Notes: generated by a model not told the origin, from the sequence alone. A stretch of 24,771 nucleotides of DNA from RGIG3009 sp045603285 (GCA_045603285.1 JAZULW010000048.1:1-24771); one strand, 5' to 3'. Shown: positions 9,466 to 17,272, counted from the first letter of the stretch. Numbers and translations are program-made.

Positions 9466-10610
9466 TGAACATACTTGTTACAGGTGCAAAAGGATTTGTG
9501 GGAAAAAATCTTGTTGTATCACTTAAGAATGTTAAATACGGCAAGGATCGTACACGAAATATTCCAATAGATGAAATTTTCGAGTACGATATTGATACCG
9601 ATAAGGCACTTTTGGATGAATACTGCAAGAAATGTGATTTTGTTTTTCATCTTGCGGGTATTAATCGTCCAAAAGAACAATCCGAGTTTATGGAGGGTAA
9701 TTTTGGCTTTACCTCCGAGTTGCTCGAAAGCCTTAAAACAAATGATAATAAATGCCCTGTTATGATTTCTTCGTCAATTCAGGCGGCACTCGATAATCCT
9801 TATGGTATTTCTAAAAAAGCCGGAGAGGATTTGCTTTTCTCTTATGCTAAAGAAACAGGCGCAAAGGTGCTTGTGTACCGTTTGCCTAACGTTTTCGGCA
9901 AATGGTGCAGACCGAATTATAACAGCGCAGTTGCTACATTTTGCAATAATATTGCAAATGATTTGCCAATACAGGTCAATGACCGAAACGTTACTATGAC
10001 GCTTGTTTATATTGATGACGTTGTTGACGAGCTTATGCGTGCGCTTTTGGGCGACCAAACCTGTGACGGTGATTACTGTAAGGTCCCAATTGAACATAAA
10101 ATAACCCTTGGCGAGATAGTTGATTTGATATATTCCTTTAAAAATCAACCTGAAAACTTGGTTATACCTGAAATTCCGACGGGGAGTTTTGAAAAGAAGC
10201 TTTATTCAACCTATCTATCCTATTTACCAAAGGAAAAGGTAAGCTTTCTGCCAAAAATGAACATTGATGATCGTGGAAGTTTTACTGAACTTTTAAAGAC
10301 CAAAAACTGTGGTCAGTTTAGTGTTAATATTTCAAAGCCCTGTATTACCAAGGGACAGCATTGGCACCATACGAAATGGGAATTTTTCATTGTGGTTTCG
10401 GGCAAGGGACTTATACAGCAACGAAAAATTGGTACCGACGAGGTGCTTGAATTTGAGGTTTCGGGGGAGAAAATTGAGGTGGTGCATATGCTACCCGGCT
10501 ACACCCACAATATTATAAATCTATCCGAAACGGAAAATTTAGTTACGGTTATGTGGGCGAATGAAAGTTTTGATCCTGATAAACCTGACACATTTTTTGA
10601 AGAGGTGTAA
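9465..10610 (+). CDS. fnlB: Bifunctional SDR reductase / cupin epimerase for UDP-L-FucNAc
   Basis: A 381-residue protein of the CapF/WbjC/FnlB family. The N-terminal SDR domain has GAKGFVG at residues 7-13 and Y113/K117 (YGISK). From about residue 255 a cupin domain follows, with GQHWHHTKWEFF around residue 298; H299 and its neighbours are likely zinc ligands. In CapF the cupin epimerises the 4-keto intermediate at C3 and the SDR domain reduces C4, giving a UDP-acetamido-dideoxy-talose. The start overlaps the fnlA stop, with TTGGAG upstream, so expression is coupled to fnlA. A shorter paralogue without the cupin lies at 646-1392 in the same cluster. Confidence 0.92.
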   Translation: MNILVTGAKGFVGKNLVVSLKNVKYGKDRTRNIPIDEIFEYDIDTDKALLDEYCKKCDFVFHLAGINRPKEQSEFMEGNFGFTSELLESLKTNDNKCPVMISSSIQAALDNPYGISKKAGEDLLFSYAKETGAKVLVYRLPNVFGKWCRPNYNSAVATFCNNIANDLPIQVNDRNVTMTLVYIDDVVDELMRALLGDQTCDGDYCKVPIEHKITLGEIVDLIYSFKNQPENLVIPEIPTGSFEKKLYSTYLSYLPKEKVSFLPKMNIDDRGSFTELLKTKNCGQFSVNISKPCITKGQHWHHTKWEFFIVVSGKGLIQQRKIGTDEVLEFEVSGEKIEVVHMLPGYTHNIINLSETENLVTVMWANESFDPDKPDTFFEEV

Positions 10611-10816
10611 TTTATATAACATTCCAAAAGCATGAAATAGCCCTTAGCCTTGTTGAACGGCAGATGAGTCTTTTTGGAAAACCGATCTTTTACCTCTTTT
10701 AAAAAGAACAGGCCCCTTTAAATTTGCCGCAATTATTACGAGAGCGGCACCTATTTACCTTACGTATGTCACTCTATAAACAGTTTGCACTCTATACTTC
10801 TAAGGAGGATTGAAAA
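10611..10816 (+). other. Intergenic gap inside the fnl operon
   Basis: This 206-base stretch breaks an otherwise tightly packed operon. An inverted pair TTCCAAAA (10622-10629) and TTTTGGAA (about 10674-10681) could close a long loop, but no terminator T-run follows. One forward frame (codons in phase with 10622) is open from inside fnlB to a TAA near 10703, and then again to 10815, with a protein-like composition. It may be a decayed small gene, though a frame with one stop over this length is not rare by chance. No convincing promoter for fnlC was found. Confidence 0.3.
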
Positions 10817-11959
10817 ATGCCCAAACTTAAACTGATGACGATTGTGGGTACTCGACCTGAAATTATAAGACTTGCCGAGGTCATCAAGAAAAACGATATC
10901 TATTTTGACCAAATTTTGGTACACACAGGGCAAAACTATGATTACACCCTAAACCAAATTTTCTTTGAAGATTTGGGACTCCGTAGTCCCGACCATTATC
11001 TTAATGCAGTGGGAAATGATTTGGGCGAAACGATGGGTAATATTATAGCCAAGGCCTACAAATTAATGGTCGAAGTAAAGCCGGATGCTTTGCTCGTTTT
11101 GGGTGACACAAACTCTTGTCTTTCGGCTATTGCAGCAAAACGTCTTCACATACCGATTTTCCATATGGAAGCAGGTAACCGCTGCAAAGATGAATGCCTC
11201 CCCGAAGAAACCAACCGCAGAATCGTTGATATTATAAGTGATGTAAACCTTGCCTACTCCGAACATGCCCGCAAATACCTTCATGAATGTGGCTTGCCTA
11301 AGGAACGCGTTTATGTAACAGGCTCTCCCATGGCTGAGGTTTTAAGAGCTAATCTTGATAAAATCAAGGCTTCAACCATCCATAGTAAGCTTGGCATTGA
11401 AAAAGGCAAGTATATTTTACTTTCGGCTCACAGGGAAGAAAATATTGATACCGAAAAGAACTTCCTCTCCCTCTTTACTGCAATCAATGCGATTGCCGAA
11501 AAGTATCAAATGCCCATTCTTTACTCCTGCCATCCTCGTTCTAAAAAACGCCTTGATGAAAGCGGCTTTAAGCTTCACGACTCCGTAATCCGTCACGAGC
11601 CCCTCGGCTTCCACGATTACAACTGTTTGCAAATGAATGCCTTTGCTGTAATTTCGGACAGTGGCACACTCCCCGAAGAATCAAGCTTTTTCACAAGCGT
11701 TGGCTCACCCTTCCCCGCAATTTGCATCAGAACCTCAACCGAGCGTCCCGAAGCACTTGACAAAGCCTGCTTTATCTTGGCTGGCATTGACGAAATAAGC
11801 CTTTTACAATCGGTTGAAACCGCGATAGAAATGAATAAGAATGCCGATTACGGCATCCCAGTTCCCGATTATGTAGAGGAAAATGTTTCAACCAAGGTTG
11901 TCAAGCTTATTCAAAGCTATACAGGGGTTGTCAATAAAATGGTATGGAGAAAAAATTAA
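10817..11959 (+). CDS. fnlC: UDP-N-acetylglucosamine 2-epimerase family (UDP-L-FucNAc forming)
   Basis: A 380-residue non-hydrolysing 2-epimerase of the WecB/CapG/WbjD/FnlC family. A strong AAGGAGG site precedes the ATG at 10817. Conserved stretches are VGTRPEIIRL near the N-terminus, VHTGQNYD, GDTNSCLS, HMEAGNRC (around residue 116), PEETNRR and LSAHREEN, and they hold the usual acidic and histidine active-site residues. Following fnlA and fnlB, it should catalyse the last step, 2-epimerisation to UDP-N-acetyl-L-fucosamine, a donor for one of the cluster's glycosyltransferases. WecB (UDP-ManNAc formation) is the alternative, but the context favours FnlC. It is the last clear gene of the polysaccharide cluster. 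Confidence 0.9.
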   Translation: MPKLKLMTIVGTRPEIIRLAEVIKKNDIYFDQILVHTGQNYDYTLNQIFFEDLGLRSPDHYLNAVGNDLGETMGNIIAKAYKLMVEVKPDALLVLGDTNSCLSAIAAKRLHIPIFHMEAGNRCKDECLPEETNRRIVDIISDVNLAYSEHARKYLHECGLPKERVYVTGSPMAEVLRANLDKIKASTIHSKLGIEKGKYILLSAHREENIDTEKNFLSLFTAINAIAEKYQMPILYSCHPRSKKRLDESGFKLHDSVIRHEPLGFHDYNCLQMNAFAVISDSGTLPEESSFFTSVGSPFPAICIRTSTERPEALDKACFILAGIDEISLLQSVETAIEMNKNADYGIPVPDYVEENVSTKVVKLIQSYTGVVNKMVWRKN

Positions 11960-12166
11960 AAAGCCATAAAAATTTTTATTTTCCTCTATTGTCAAGAACA
12001 AATAAAGTATTATACGCATGAATCCTGTTTAATTGTCACCCGTTTACTAGCGGCGTGGCAAGCGGTAAATTTATCCCGTGGCGAGTTGTAACAATTTCTA
12101 CCGACGGAAGAATAATGGATTAAACGCTATCGATGGGGACTCAAAAGATTCCTCTTGCAAAAAGAA
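11960..12166 (+). pseudogene. Possible decayed reading frame after fnlC
   Basis: Continuing in the fnlC frame past its stop, the translation runs to about 12166 with only two TAA codons, at 12089-12091 and 12113-12115. The pieces look protein-like: LIVTRLLAAWQAV before the first stop, QFLPTEE between the stops, and WIKRYRWGLKRFLLQKE after the second. The frame ends just where a terminator-like hairpin begins. I do not recognise the family. It could be a small gene inactivated by two nonsense mutations, or chance. No start codon with a ribosome binding site was seen. Confidence 0.2.
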
Positions 12167-12208
12167 TGCTCCCGTAGAGTTTTCCTACGGGAGCGTTGCT
12201 GATTTTTT
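12166..12208 (+). terminator. Terminator-like hairpin after the polysaccharide cluster
   Basis: Perfect 10-base-pair stem GCTCCCGTAG (12168-12177) with CTACGGGAGC (12185-12194) and a 7-base loop, extendable by two pairs. The T-run (12203-12208) comes 8 bases after the stem, so termination may be less efficient than usual. Confidence 0.6.
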
Positions 12209-12288
12209 GAGGGTGTTTATTGCGTATATCGGGAGAGGGCTTAAATGACATTCAAGAGGTCAGCGGTTGATCCCGCTTAATCTCCACC

Positions 12289-12332
12289 AAAAGAAAACAG
12301 TCCGTCCGATCGGATGGACTGTTTTCTCTTTT
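12289..12332. terminator. Strong, probably bidirectional terminator hairpin
   Basis: Nearly perfect palindrome centred on 12309/12310. GAAAACAGTCC (12293-12303) pairs with 12316-12326, and CC/GG pairs close a GATC loop, with one G-T pair in the stem. A-rich sequence precedes it and T-rich sequence follows, so it could stop transcription both ways. It probably insulates the hemolysin-III gene from the polysaccharide operon. Confidence 0.7.
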
Positions 12333-12430
12333 GCCTGTACATTTACTGCAATTCTACCACCGAGAGAGTGAGCAGTTCCTTCTCTACGCTTTGTGTATAT
12401 ATTCGTATAGTTAACCATTTCATCGGTAGG

Positions 12431-12459
12431 TTGAATGCGCACGACATATGTTATAAACT
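12431..12459 (+). promoter_or_regulatory. Candidate sigma-A promoter for the hemolysin-III gene
   Basis: TTGAAT at 12431-12436, a 17-base spacer, then TAAACT at 12454-12459, placed 37 bases upstream of the start codon. TATAAA at 12452-12457 gives a second possible -10 with a 15-base spacer. Confidence 0.45.
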
Positions 12460-12496
12460 TTTCTTGTTAGCATTGCCGTTTGAAAGGAGAATCGTT

Positions 12497-13168
12497 ATGA
12501 AACGAACCGCATTGCGAGAACGTCTTTTACCTCCCTATACCAAAGGCGAAGAACTCTTTAACACTATATCACACATCGTTGGCGGTGGTTTTGGAATCCT
12601 TGCCTTAGTTGTCTGCGTTGTTTTTTCCGCTTTGTACCGTGATGTTTGGTCTGTGGTAAGCAGTTGTATTTATGGCGGATCAATGGTACTACTGTATACC
12701 GTTTCCAGCGTTTATCACGGTCTTCATCCATCGTTGGGGAAAAAGGTGATGCAAGTCATCGACCATTGTACCATCTATCTACTCATTGGCGGTACCTATA
12801 CCCCTGTGGCTTTATGTGCGATACGCCCTTACTCATCCGGTTGGGGTTGGGTCTTATTCGGTATCGTTTGGGGCTGTGCCGTTATTGGCGCTACCTTTAC
12901 CGCCATTGATCTAAAAAAATACGCCAAACTTTCCATGGCCTGTTACATCGGAATGGGATGGAGTGTGCTTTTGGCCGTAAAACCAACCGTAAACTCGGTA
13001 GAGCCGATGGGGCTATTGTGGCTTCTTTTGGGAGGCATTTCGTATACCGTTGGCGCCGTGATATACGGACTCGGCAAAAAACACCGCTATATGCACGCGG
13101 TTTTTCATCTGTTCGTCCTATTGGGCAGTATGTTACAATTCATCTCCGTTTTGTTTTATATTCTATAA
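12497..13168 (+). CDS. hlyIII: Hemolysin III / PAQR-family membrane protein
   Basis: A 223-residue protein with about seven hydrophobic segments. Conserved features of the HlyIII/TrhA branch of the PAQR superfamily are HIVGGGFG near the N-terminus, SSVYHG, VIDHCTIYLLIGGTYTPVAL, and the C-terminal histidine motif HRYMHAVFH. The histidines and the aspartate in IDH correspond to the metal site of this superfamily. The start at 12497 is set by AAAGGAG 7 bases upstream; the longer frame from 12314 runs through a terminator and is not used. The physiological role in Firmicutes is poorly known; haemolytic activity is only a historical label. The gene converges on the carboxypeptidase gene and overlaps it by 6 bases. 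Confidence 0.9.
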   Translation: MKRTALRERLLPPYTKGEELFNTISHIVGGGFGILALVVCVVFSALYRDVWSVVSSCIYGGSMVLLYTVSSVYHGLHPSLGKKVMQVIDHCTIYLLIGGTYTPVALCAIRPYSSGWGWVLFGIVWGCAVIGATFTAIDLKKYAKLSMACYIGMGWSVLLAVKPTVNSVEPMGLLWLLLGGISYTVGAVIYGLGKKHRYMHAVFHLFVLLGSMLQFISVLFYIL

Positions 13169-14398
13169 GCAAAGCGCTTGCCACAATCTCGTAAAAGCGA
13201 TCCCGAAATTCAGCCGTACAATCTCCTTGCACACGCGTACGGGGTATCGCGCTAACTCTTCTCCGTTTAACGTAAAGGTGACCTCCCCTACGACTTGCCC
13301 TTTTTCAACGGGGGCTTCCACGTCTTCCGCAATGCGAACGGTACGCGTAATTTGCTTTTCAGCCCCTTTTTTTACAAGTATCGGGGTCATTTGATCGGGA
13401 AGAATATCCGCTCTTTCTTCCACTCCGCGCAATACGGCTATCGGTGACAACGTTGTGTCGTCTAAAGAGGGTGTATAGACAGTATAATTGGCAAACCCGT
13501 GGTCAAGCAATTTTCGTGCACCGCCGAACCGCTCATCGGTGGTATCGCAGCCTAAAATAACCGCTACCAAGCCAAGTCCGTTCCGTTCGGCGGTGGCCGC
13601 CAGATTGTGACCCGCCGTAGACGTGGTACCGGTCTTTAACCCCGTCGCACCGTCATAAAAACGGATGAGTTTGTTGGTATTGACCAATTGCGATTTTCCG
13701 TCGCGCAAGGTATCCATCCAAATGGTCGTATACTGTTTAACGGCGGGATGCTTCATCAGTTCGCGGGACATTAATGCCACGTCGTGGGCACACGAGTAGG
13801 CTTCATCATTCAACCCACTGCAGTCTAAAAAATGCGTATCATTCATACCAAGCTCGGCGGCACGAATGTTCATACGCTCCACAAATCCCTCAATAGAGCC
13901 CGCCACGTGCTCTGCCAAAGCAGCACACGCATCGTTGGCAGAAACCACAGCCGCCGCCTTAATGAGGTCGTGCACGCTCATAATCTCACCCGGTTCCAAC
14001 CAAATTTGTGATCCGCCCATCGAAGCCGCCACGGAAGAACACGTTACCAAATCCTCATAGGTAATAAATTCGTCCTCAATGGCTTCCATCACCAGTAACA
14101 ACGTCATCACCTTGGTTACTGAAGCAATGGGAAGTTTTTCGTGCGCATTCTTTTCATACAGCACCGTTCCCGATGCCTGATCCATCAGTACCGCCGATTT
14201 GCCGCCGATTTGCAAGGCATTACCATCGGCAACCACGTCTTCGGCCCACAAGTCGCTCAGCACCTCAGGGGCTTTGAGTGATAGCAACTCCTCTTCGCTT
14301 TCACCCGATTCGATATCCGTAATGAGGGCAGCGTTTGCCCCCAGCGTTAACAACCACAAACTGCACAACAACATTCCGAGTATTCTTATTCTTTTCAT
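13163..14398 (-). CDS. dacF: D-alanyl-D-alanine carboxypeptidase (peptidase S11)
   Basis: A 411-residue penicillin-binding protein of the DacA/DacF type, which trims the terminal D-Ala from peptidoglycan stem peptides outside the membrane. A signal peptide occupies about residues 1-23 (basic start, hydrophobic core, GANA). The catalytic motifs are intact: SVTK (S93, K96), SAN (153-155) and KTG (255-257). A C-terminal PBP5-type beta domain follows from about residue 310, and the last 20 residues (NFGIAFTRLWQALCL and upstream) fit an amphipathic membrane anchor. The start at 14398 is supported by GAGGTG upstream. Which paralogue (vegetative DacA or sporulation DacF/DacB) cannot be decided here. 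Confidence 0.9.
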   Translation of the reverse strand: MKRIRILGMLLCSLWLLTLGANAALITDIESGESEEELLSLKAPEVLSDLWAEDVVADGNALQIGGKSAVLMDQASGTVLYEKNAHEKLPIASVTKVMTLLLVMEAIEDEFITYEDLVTCSSVAASMGGSQIWLEPGEIMSVHDLIKAAAVVSANDACAALAEHVAGSIEGFVERMNIRAAELGMNDTHFLDCSGLNDEAYSCAHDVALMSRELMKHPAVKQYTTIWMDTLRDGKSQLVNTNKLIRFYDGATGLKTGTTSTAGHNLAATAERNGLGLVAVILGCDTTDERFGGARKLLDHGFANYTVYTPSLDDTTLSPIAVLRGVEERADILPDQMTPILVKKGAEKQITRTVRIAEDVEAPVEKGQVVGEVTFTLNGEELARYPVRVCKEIVRLNFGIAFTRLWQALCL

Positions 14399-14445
14399 AC
14401 GCTCACCTCTGTATGTCATACTATGTAAGCGCATAAAGACAATAT

Positions 14446-14485
14446 GACAAAAAAGCCGCAGCCCTCAAAATGAGGCTGCGGCTTT
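14446..14485 (-). terminator. Terminator of prs
   Basis: GC-rich hairpin directly downstream of prs on the minus strand. GCCGCAGCC (14455-14463) pairs with GGCTGCGGC (14474-14482), extended by AAA/TTT and with one bulged C. Six T residues follow in the minus direction. It separates prs from the carboxypeptidase gene. Confidence 0.8.
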
Positions 14486-14495
14486 GCATGTTTGG

Positions 14496-15641
14496 TTAGC
14501 GGTGTTTATCCAGCAAATTCTTAATTTTTTGATGGGGGTCAATAAGGGCACTGACCGACACGTCGTGGTTAAGCGCCGCAATAAAGTACGCAATGTACTT
14601 GGACACATCCACTTCGCAGAACCATTCGCGTTTTTTAAGTTCGTCCGTACGGAAAGTTAAGTTGGTGCCGAGAACACCGTCAATGATACCGTCCGCATAC
14701 GCTTTGTCAAACTTCTCCAAACCGTTGGTGAAGATGGCGTAGGTCGCGTACGCAAAGATGCGGTTGGCTTTGCGTTTTTTGAGTTCGTATGCAATATCGA
14801 GCATTGATTCGCCCGAGGAAATGATATCATCCGCAATAAAAATATCTTTACCTTCCACGGAATTACCCAAATACTCGTGCGCAACAATGGGGTTGCGGCC
14901 ATTCACTACGTGCGCATAATCGCGGCGTTTGTAGAACATACCGAGGTCAACACCAAGCGTTGAAGCATAATACATATTGCGGTTAAGGGCGCCTTCATCG
15001 GGACTGACGATCATCAGGTTTTGAAAATTATCAGCCACTTCGGGATAACGGCGGAACATCGCCTTGAGCACTTGATAGGAGGGGATGGCATTGTCAAACC
15101 CCATCAACGGAACGGCATTTTGCACACGGGGGTCGTGCGCATCAAAGGTGAGAATATTGGAAACTCCCATTTGCTCCAATTCTTGCAACGCTACGGCACA
15201 GTCGAGCGACTCGCGGTAGTTGCGGCGGTGTTGTCTGCCGCCGAACAAAATGGGCATAATCACGTTGATGCGATGCGCTTTGCCGCCTGCAGCTTGGATA
15301 AGACGTTTGAGGTCTTGGAAATGGTCATCAGGCGACATACAGTTTTCTTGATTGAAAATTTTATATTTGCAATTGTAATTGCCGACGTCGACCAAAATAA
15401 ACAGGTCGTCACCGCGGATACTCGATTTAATAAGGCCTTTACCATCTCCGGAAGAAAAGCGGGGACATTCTGCCGGAATAAGGAACGTCTCATCGTCACG
15501 ACCGGCCTTTTTAGCCCAATCCGTCAAATAATAATCAATTTTAGCCGCCAATTCCTCTGTACCCGCTTGCGCGATGATGCTGAGTGGCGCGACCTGATTG
15601 GGCATGGAAAATACGGCCTCGCTGGTTAATCCTTGTGTCAT
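14496..15641 (-). CDS. prs: Ribose-phosphate pyrophosphokinase (divergent, long form)
   Basis: A 381-residue PRPP synthetase, longer than the roughly 315 residues usual for the class. It makes 5-phosphoribosyl pyrophosphate from ribose 5-phosphate and ATP for nucleotide, histidine and tryptophan synthesis. Recognisable parts are SSIRGDDLFIL (73-83), FGGRQHRRNYRES (133-145) at the position of the usual RQDRK loop, FDAHD (166-170) with the ATP-site histidine, SPDEGA (213-218), the flexible-loop KRR (238-240), and the PRPP-binding ADDIISSGES (270-279). The start at 15641 has AGGGGG upstream; the longer frame to 15734 is not supported. Extra length lies in the N-terminal half and near the C-terminus. 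The enzyme activity is an inference from these motifs. Confidence 0.88.
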   Translation of the reverse strand: MTQGLTSEAVFSMPNQVAPLSIIAQAGTEELAAKIDYYLTDWAKKAGRDDETFLIPAECPRFSSGDGKGLIKSSIRGDDLFILVDVGNYNCKYKIFNQENCMSPDDHFQDLKRLIQAAGGKAHRINVIMPILFGGRQHRRNYRESLDCAVALQELEQMGVSNILTFDAHDPRVQNAVPLMGFDNAIPSYQVLKAMFRRYPEVADNFQNLMIVSPDEGALNRNMYYASTLGVDLGMFYKRRDYAHVVNGRNPIVAHEYLGNSVEGKDIFIADDIISSGESMLDIAYELKKRKANRIFAYATYAIFTNGLEKFDKAYADGIIDGVLGTNLTFRTDELKKREWFCEVDVSKYIAYFIAALNHDVSVSALIDPHQKIKNLLDKHR

Positions 15642-15683
15642 ACTATACGTCCCCCTACTACATATTTCACATTCAACGGTCTC

Positions 15684-15712
15684 ATTGTACCACATAAAAC
15701 GACAGTTGAAAA
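15684..15712 (-). promoter_or_regulatory. Candidate sigma-A promoter for prs
   Basis: On the minus strand, TTTTCA (15712-15707), a 17-base spacer and TACAAT (15689-15684), 43 bases before the prs start. It shares the 183-base intergenic region with the divergent hflX promoter. Confidence 0.5.
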
Positions 15713-15773
15713 CAGAAAAATAAAAATTTCCCAATAAAAATTTTTAGCAAATTTTCGGTACCGACTATGGACT

Positions 15774-15802
15774 TTGCACAAACAAATGGTATATACTATA
15801 AA
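15774..15802 (+). promoter_or_regulatory. Candidate sigma-A promoter for hflX
   Basis: TTGCAC at 15774-15779, a 17-base spacer and TATAAA at 15797-15802. The expected transcript start is near 15809, leaving a leader of about 16 bases with GGAG before the hflX ATG. Confidence 0.6.
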
Positions 15803-15824
15803 AAACACGATGCGGAGAATTACT

Positions 15825-17093
15825 ATGGCTACGATTACACATACAACCCAACAAGAAGAATCCGTGCGCGAACAAGCCATTTTGGTGGGAATTGACACGG
15901 GGGAATTTGACTGCGAGGTTTCGCTGAACGAATTGACCGAACTGGCTGATACGGCCGGCGCGGATGTAATCGGCATCCTCACGCAAAAACGTGAATCGCC
16001 CGATAAAGCAACCGCTATCGGCAGCGGCCGTTTGGAAGAATTGGCGCAAGCGGCAACAGCACAAGAAGCCGATCTTATAATTTTCGACTGCGAATTGACT
16101 GCCACGCAACAACGCAATTTGGAAGACACTCTCCCCTGCCGCGTGATAGACCGCACGATGCTGATTCTCGATATTTTTGCAAGGCGCGCACGCTCGGCAG
16201 AAGGCCGTTTGCAGGTGGAATTGGCGCAACTTCAGTATATGCTTCCCCGTCTTGCGGGGCAAGGCATTGCCCTCTCACGGCTTGGCGGCGGTATCGGCAC
16301 GCGCGGCCCCGGTGAAACGAAGTTAGAAAGTGACCGCCGTCATATTCGCCGTCGTATTCAAGCTTTAAAGCGGCAATTACAAGAGGTGGAACAACAACGT
16401 GCCCTGCGCCGCGAGAGGCGCAAAAAGGACGATATTGCCACTGTAGCGGTAGTGGGATACACCAACGCAGGAAAATCCACTTTAATGAACCGTTTGACCG
16501 ACGCCGGTGTATTGGCAGAGGACAAGCTCTTTGCCACACTGGACACCACCGCCCGCGCCTTAAAATTGCCCGACGGACGCACCGTGTTACTTGTGGATAC
16601 CGTCGGTTTGGTGCGGCGGTTGCCCCACCACTTGGTGGATGCGTTCCGTTCCACCTTGGAAGAAGCGGCGCTTTCCGATGTCATCGTCAATCTGTGCGAT
16701 GCCTCCAATCCCGAAGCCGACGAGCATCTTGCCGTTACGCGGGATTTATTACAACAACTCGGTTGCACAGACCGCCCCATTTTGACCGTCTTTAACAAAT
16801 GCGATTGCAACGAAGTCGTATCTGACATAGACCTCGGTATGGGCGATTCTATCCGCATCAGCGCCTTAACGGGAGAAGGCCTTGATACGTTGTTGGAACG
16901 TATTGCCGCCGCCCTACCGCCCGACAGACGGCGTGTTACTCTCCTACTCCCCTTTGACAAAGGAGCCTTGGCGGGGCAATGCCGCCGCGAAGGTGCAGTG
17001 GAGTCGGAAGAATACGTTGAAAATGGCTTGCGTATGACCGTCACCTTAGGAACAAAACTGTTGGATGCCGTAAAAGCGTATATTGTCGAATAA
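15825..17093 (+). CDS. hflX: Ribosome-associated GTPase HflX
   Basis: A 422-residue HflX GTPase. The N-terminal HflX domain covers about residues 15-120. A linker follows with GGGIGTRGPGETKLESDRR from residue 154 and then a basic coiled-coil helix. The G domain has G1 GYTNAGKST (211-219), G3 DTVG (258-261) and G4 NKCD (324-327). HflX binds the large ribosomal subunit and helps split or rescue stalled ribosomes, especially after stress. The start at 15825 is chosen for GCGGAG 7 bases upstream; an in-frame ATG at 15810 has no ribosome binding site and would sit at the expected transcript start. It appears to be a single-gene transcript. Confidence 0.95.
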   Translation: MATITHTTQQEESVREQAILVGIDTGEFDCEVSLNELTELADTAGADVIGILTQKRESPDKATAIGSGRLEELAQAATAQEADLIIFDCELTATQQRNLEDTLPCRVIDRTMLILDIFARRARSAEGRLQVELAQLQYMLPRLAGQGIALSRLGGGIGTRGPGETKLESDRRHIRRRIQALKRQLQEVEQQRALRRERRKKDDIATVAVVGYTNAGKSTLMNRLTDAGVLAEDKLFATLDTTARALKLPDGRTVLLVDTVGLVRRLPHHLVDAFRSTLEEAALSDVIVNLCDASNPEADEHLAVTRDLLQQLGCTDRPILTVFNKCDCNEVVSDIDLGMGDSIRISALTGEGLDTLLERIAAALPPDRRRVTLLLPFDKGALAGQCRREGAVESEEYVENGLRMTVTLGTKLLDAVKAYIVE

Positions 17094-17120
17094 CAAGAAG
17101 GACTCAGTCCTTCTTGTTTG
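17092..17120 (+). terminator. Terminator overlapping the hflX stop codon
   Basis: Perfect 12-base-pair stem AACAAGAAGGAC (17092-17103) with GTCCTTCTTGTT (17107-17118) and loop TCA. The hflX stop codon (17091-17093) lies in its base. The T-run after the stem is short. Confidence 0.65.
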
Positions 17121-17262
17121 GTCCGAGTGACAGGCCATTATACAGCGTAAAAATTACATCTCGTCTTTGTGTTTCGGTACAGCCCGTTGGAACGGTACAA
17201 CACAACGGCCTAAAAACGTGCCACCGGCACGTTTTCTTTACGGCCTTTCGACTCCTGTCACT
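17119..17262. repeat. tRNA-Pro-derived direct and inverted repeat fragments
   Basis: The 16 bases TGGTCCGAGTGACAGG at 17119-17134 recur exactly at 17308-17323, where they are the complement of the tRNA-Pro 3' end. TTCGACTCCTGTCACT at 17247-17262 is the exact reverse complement of 17315-17330, the T-arm and acceptor part of the same tRNA gene. AGTGACAGG (17126-17134) and CCTGTCACT (17254-17262) also form a 9-base inverted pair around the 119 bases between them, and GGCC sits just inside each end. This may be remains of duplicated tRNA ends or a small element with tRNA-like termini. Confidence 0.6.
17213..17236. terminator. Terminator-like hairpin
   Basis: Perfect 10-base-pair stem AAAACGTGCC (17213-17222) with GGCACGTTTT (17226-17235) and loop ACC. 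The A and T ends would allow action on either strand. It lies inside the tRNA-repeat region. Confidence 0.5.
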
Positions 17263-17272
17263 ATTAAAAGAT

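Noticed and set aside
12260..12442. 60-residue minus-strand frame upstream of hlyIII
   Set aside because: Most of it is the palindromic terminator at 12289-12332; no ribosome binding site was seen.
15021..15629. 202-residue + strand frame opposite prs
   Set aside because: It lies inside the well-supported prs gene and shows no recognisable protein motifs.
15638..16262. Overlapping minus-strand frames across the start of hflX
   Set aside because: They overlap the clear hflX coding sequence and its promoter; no family motif was recognised in the translations.
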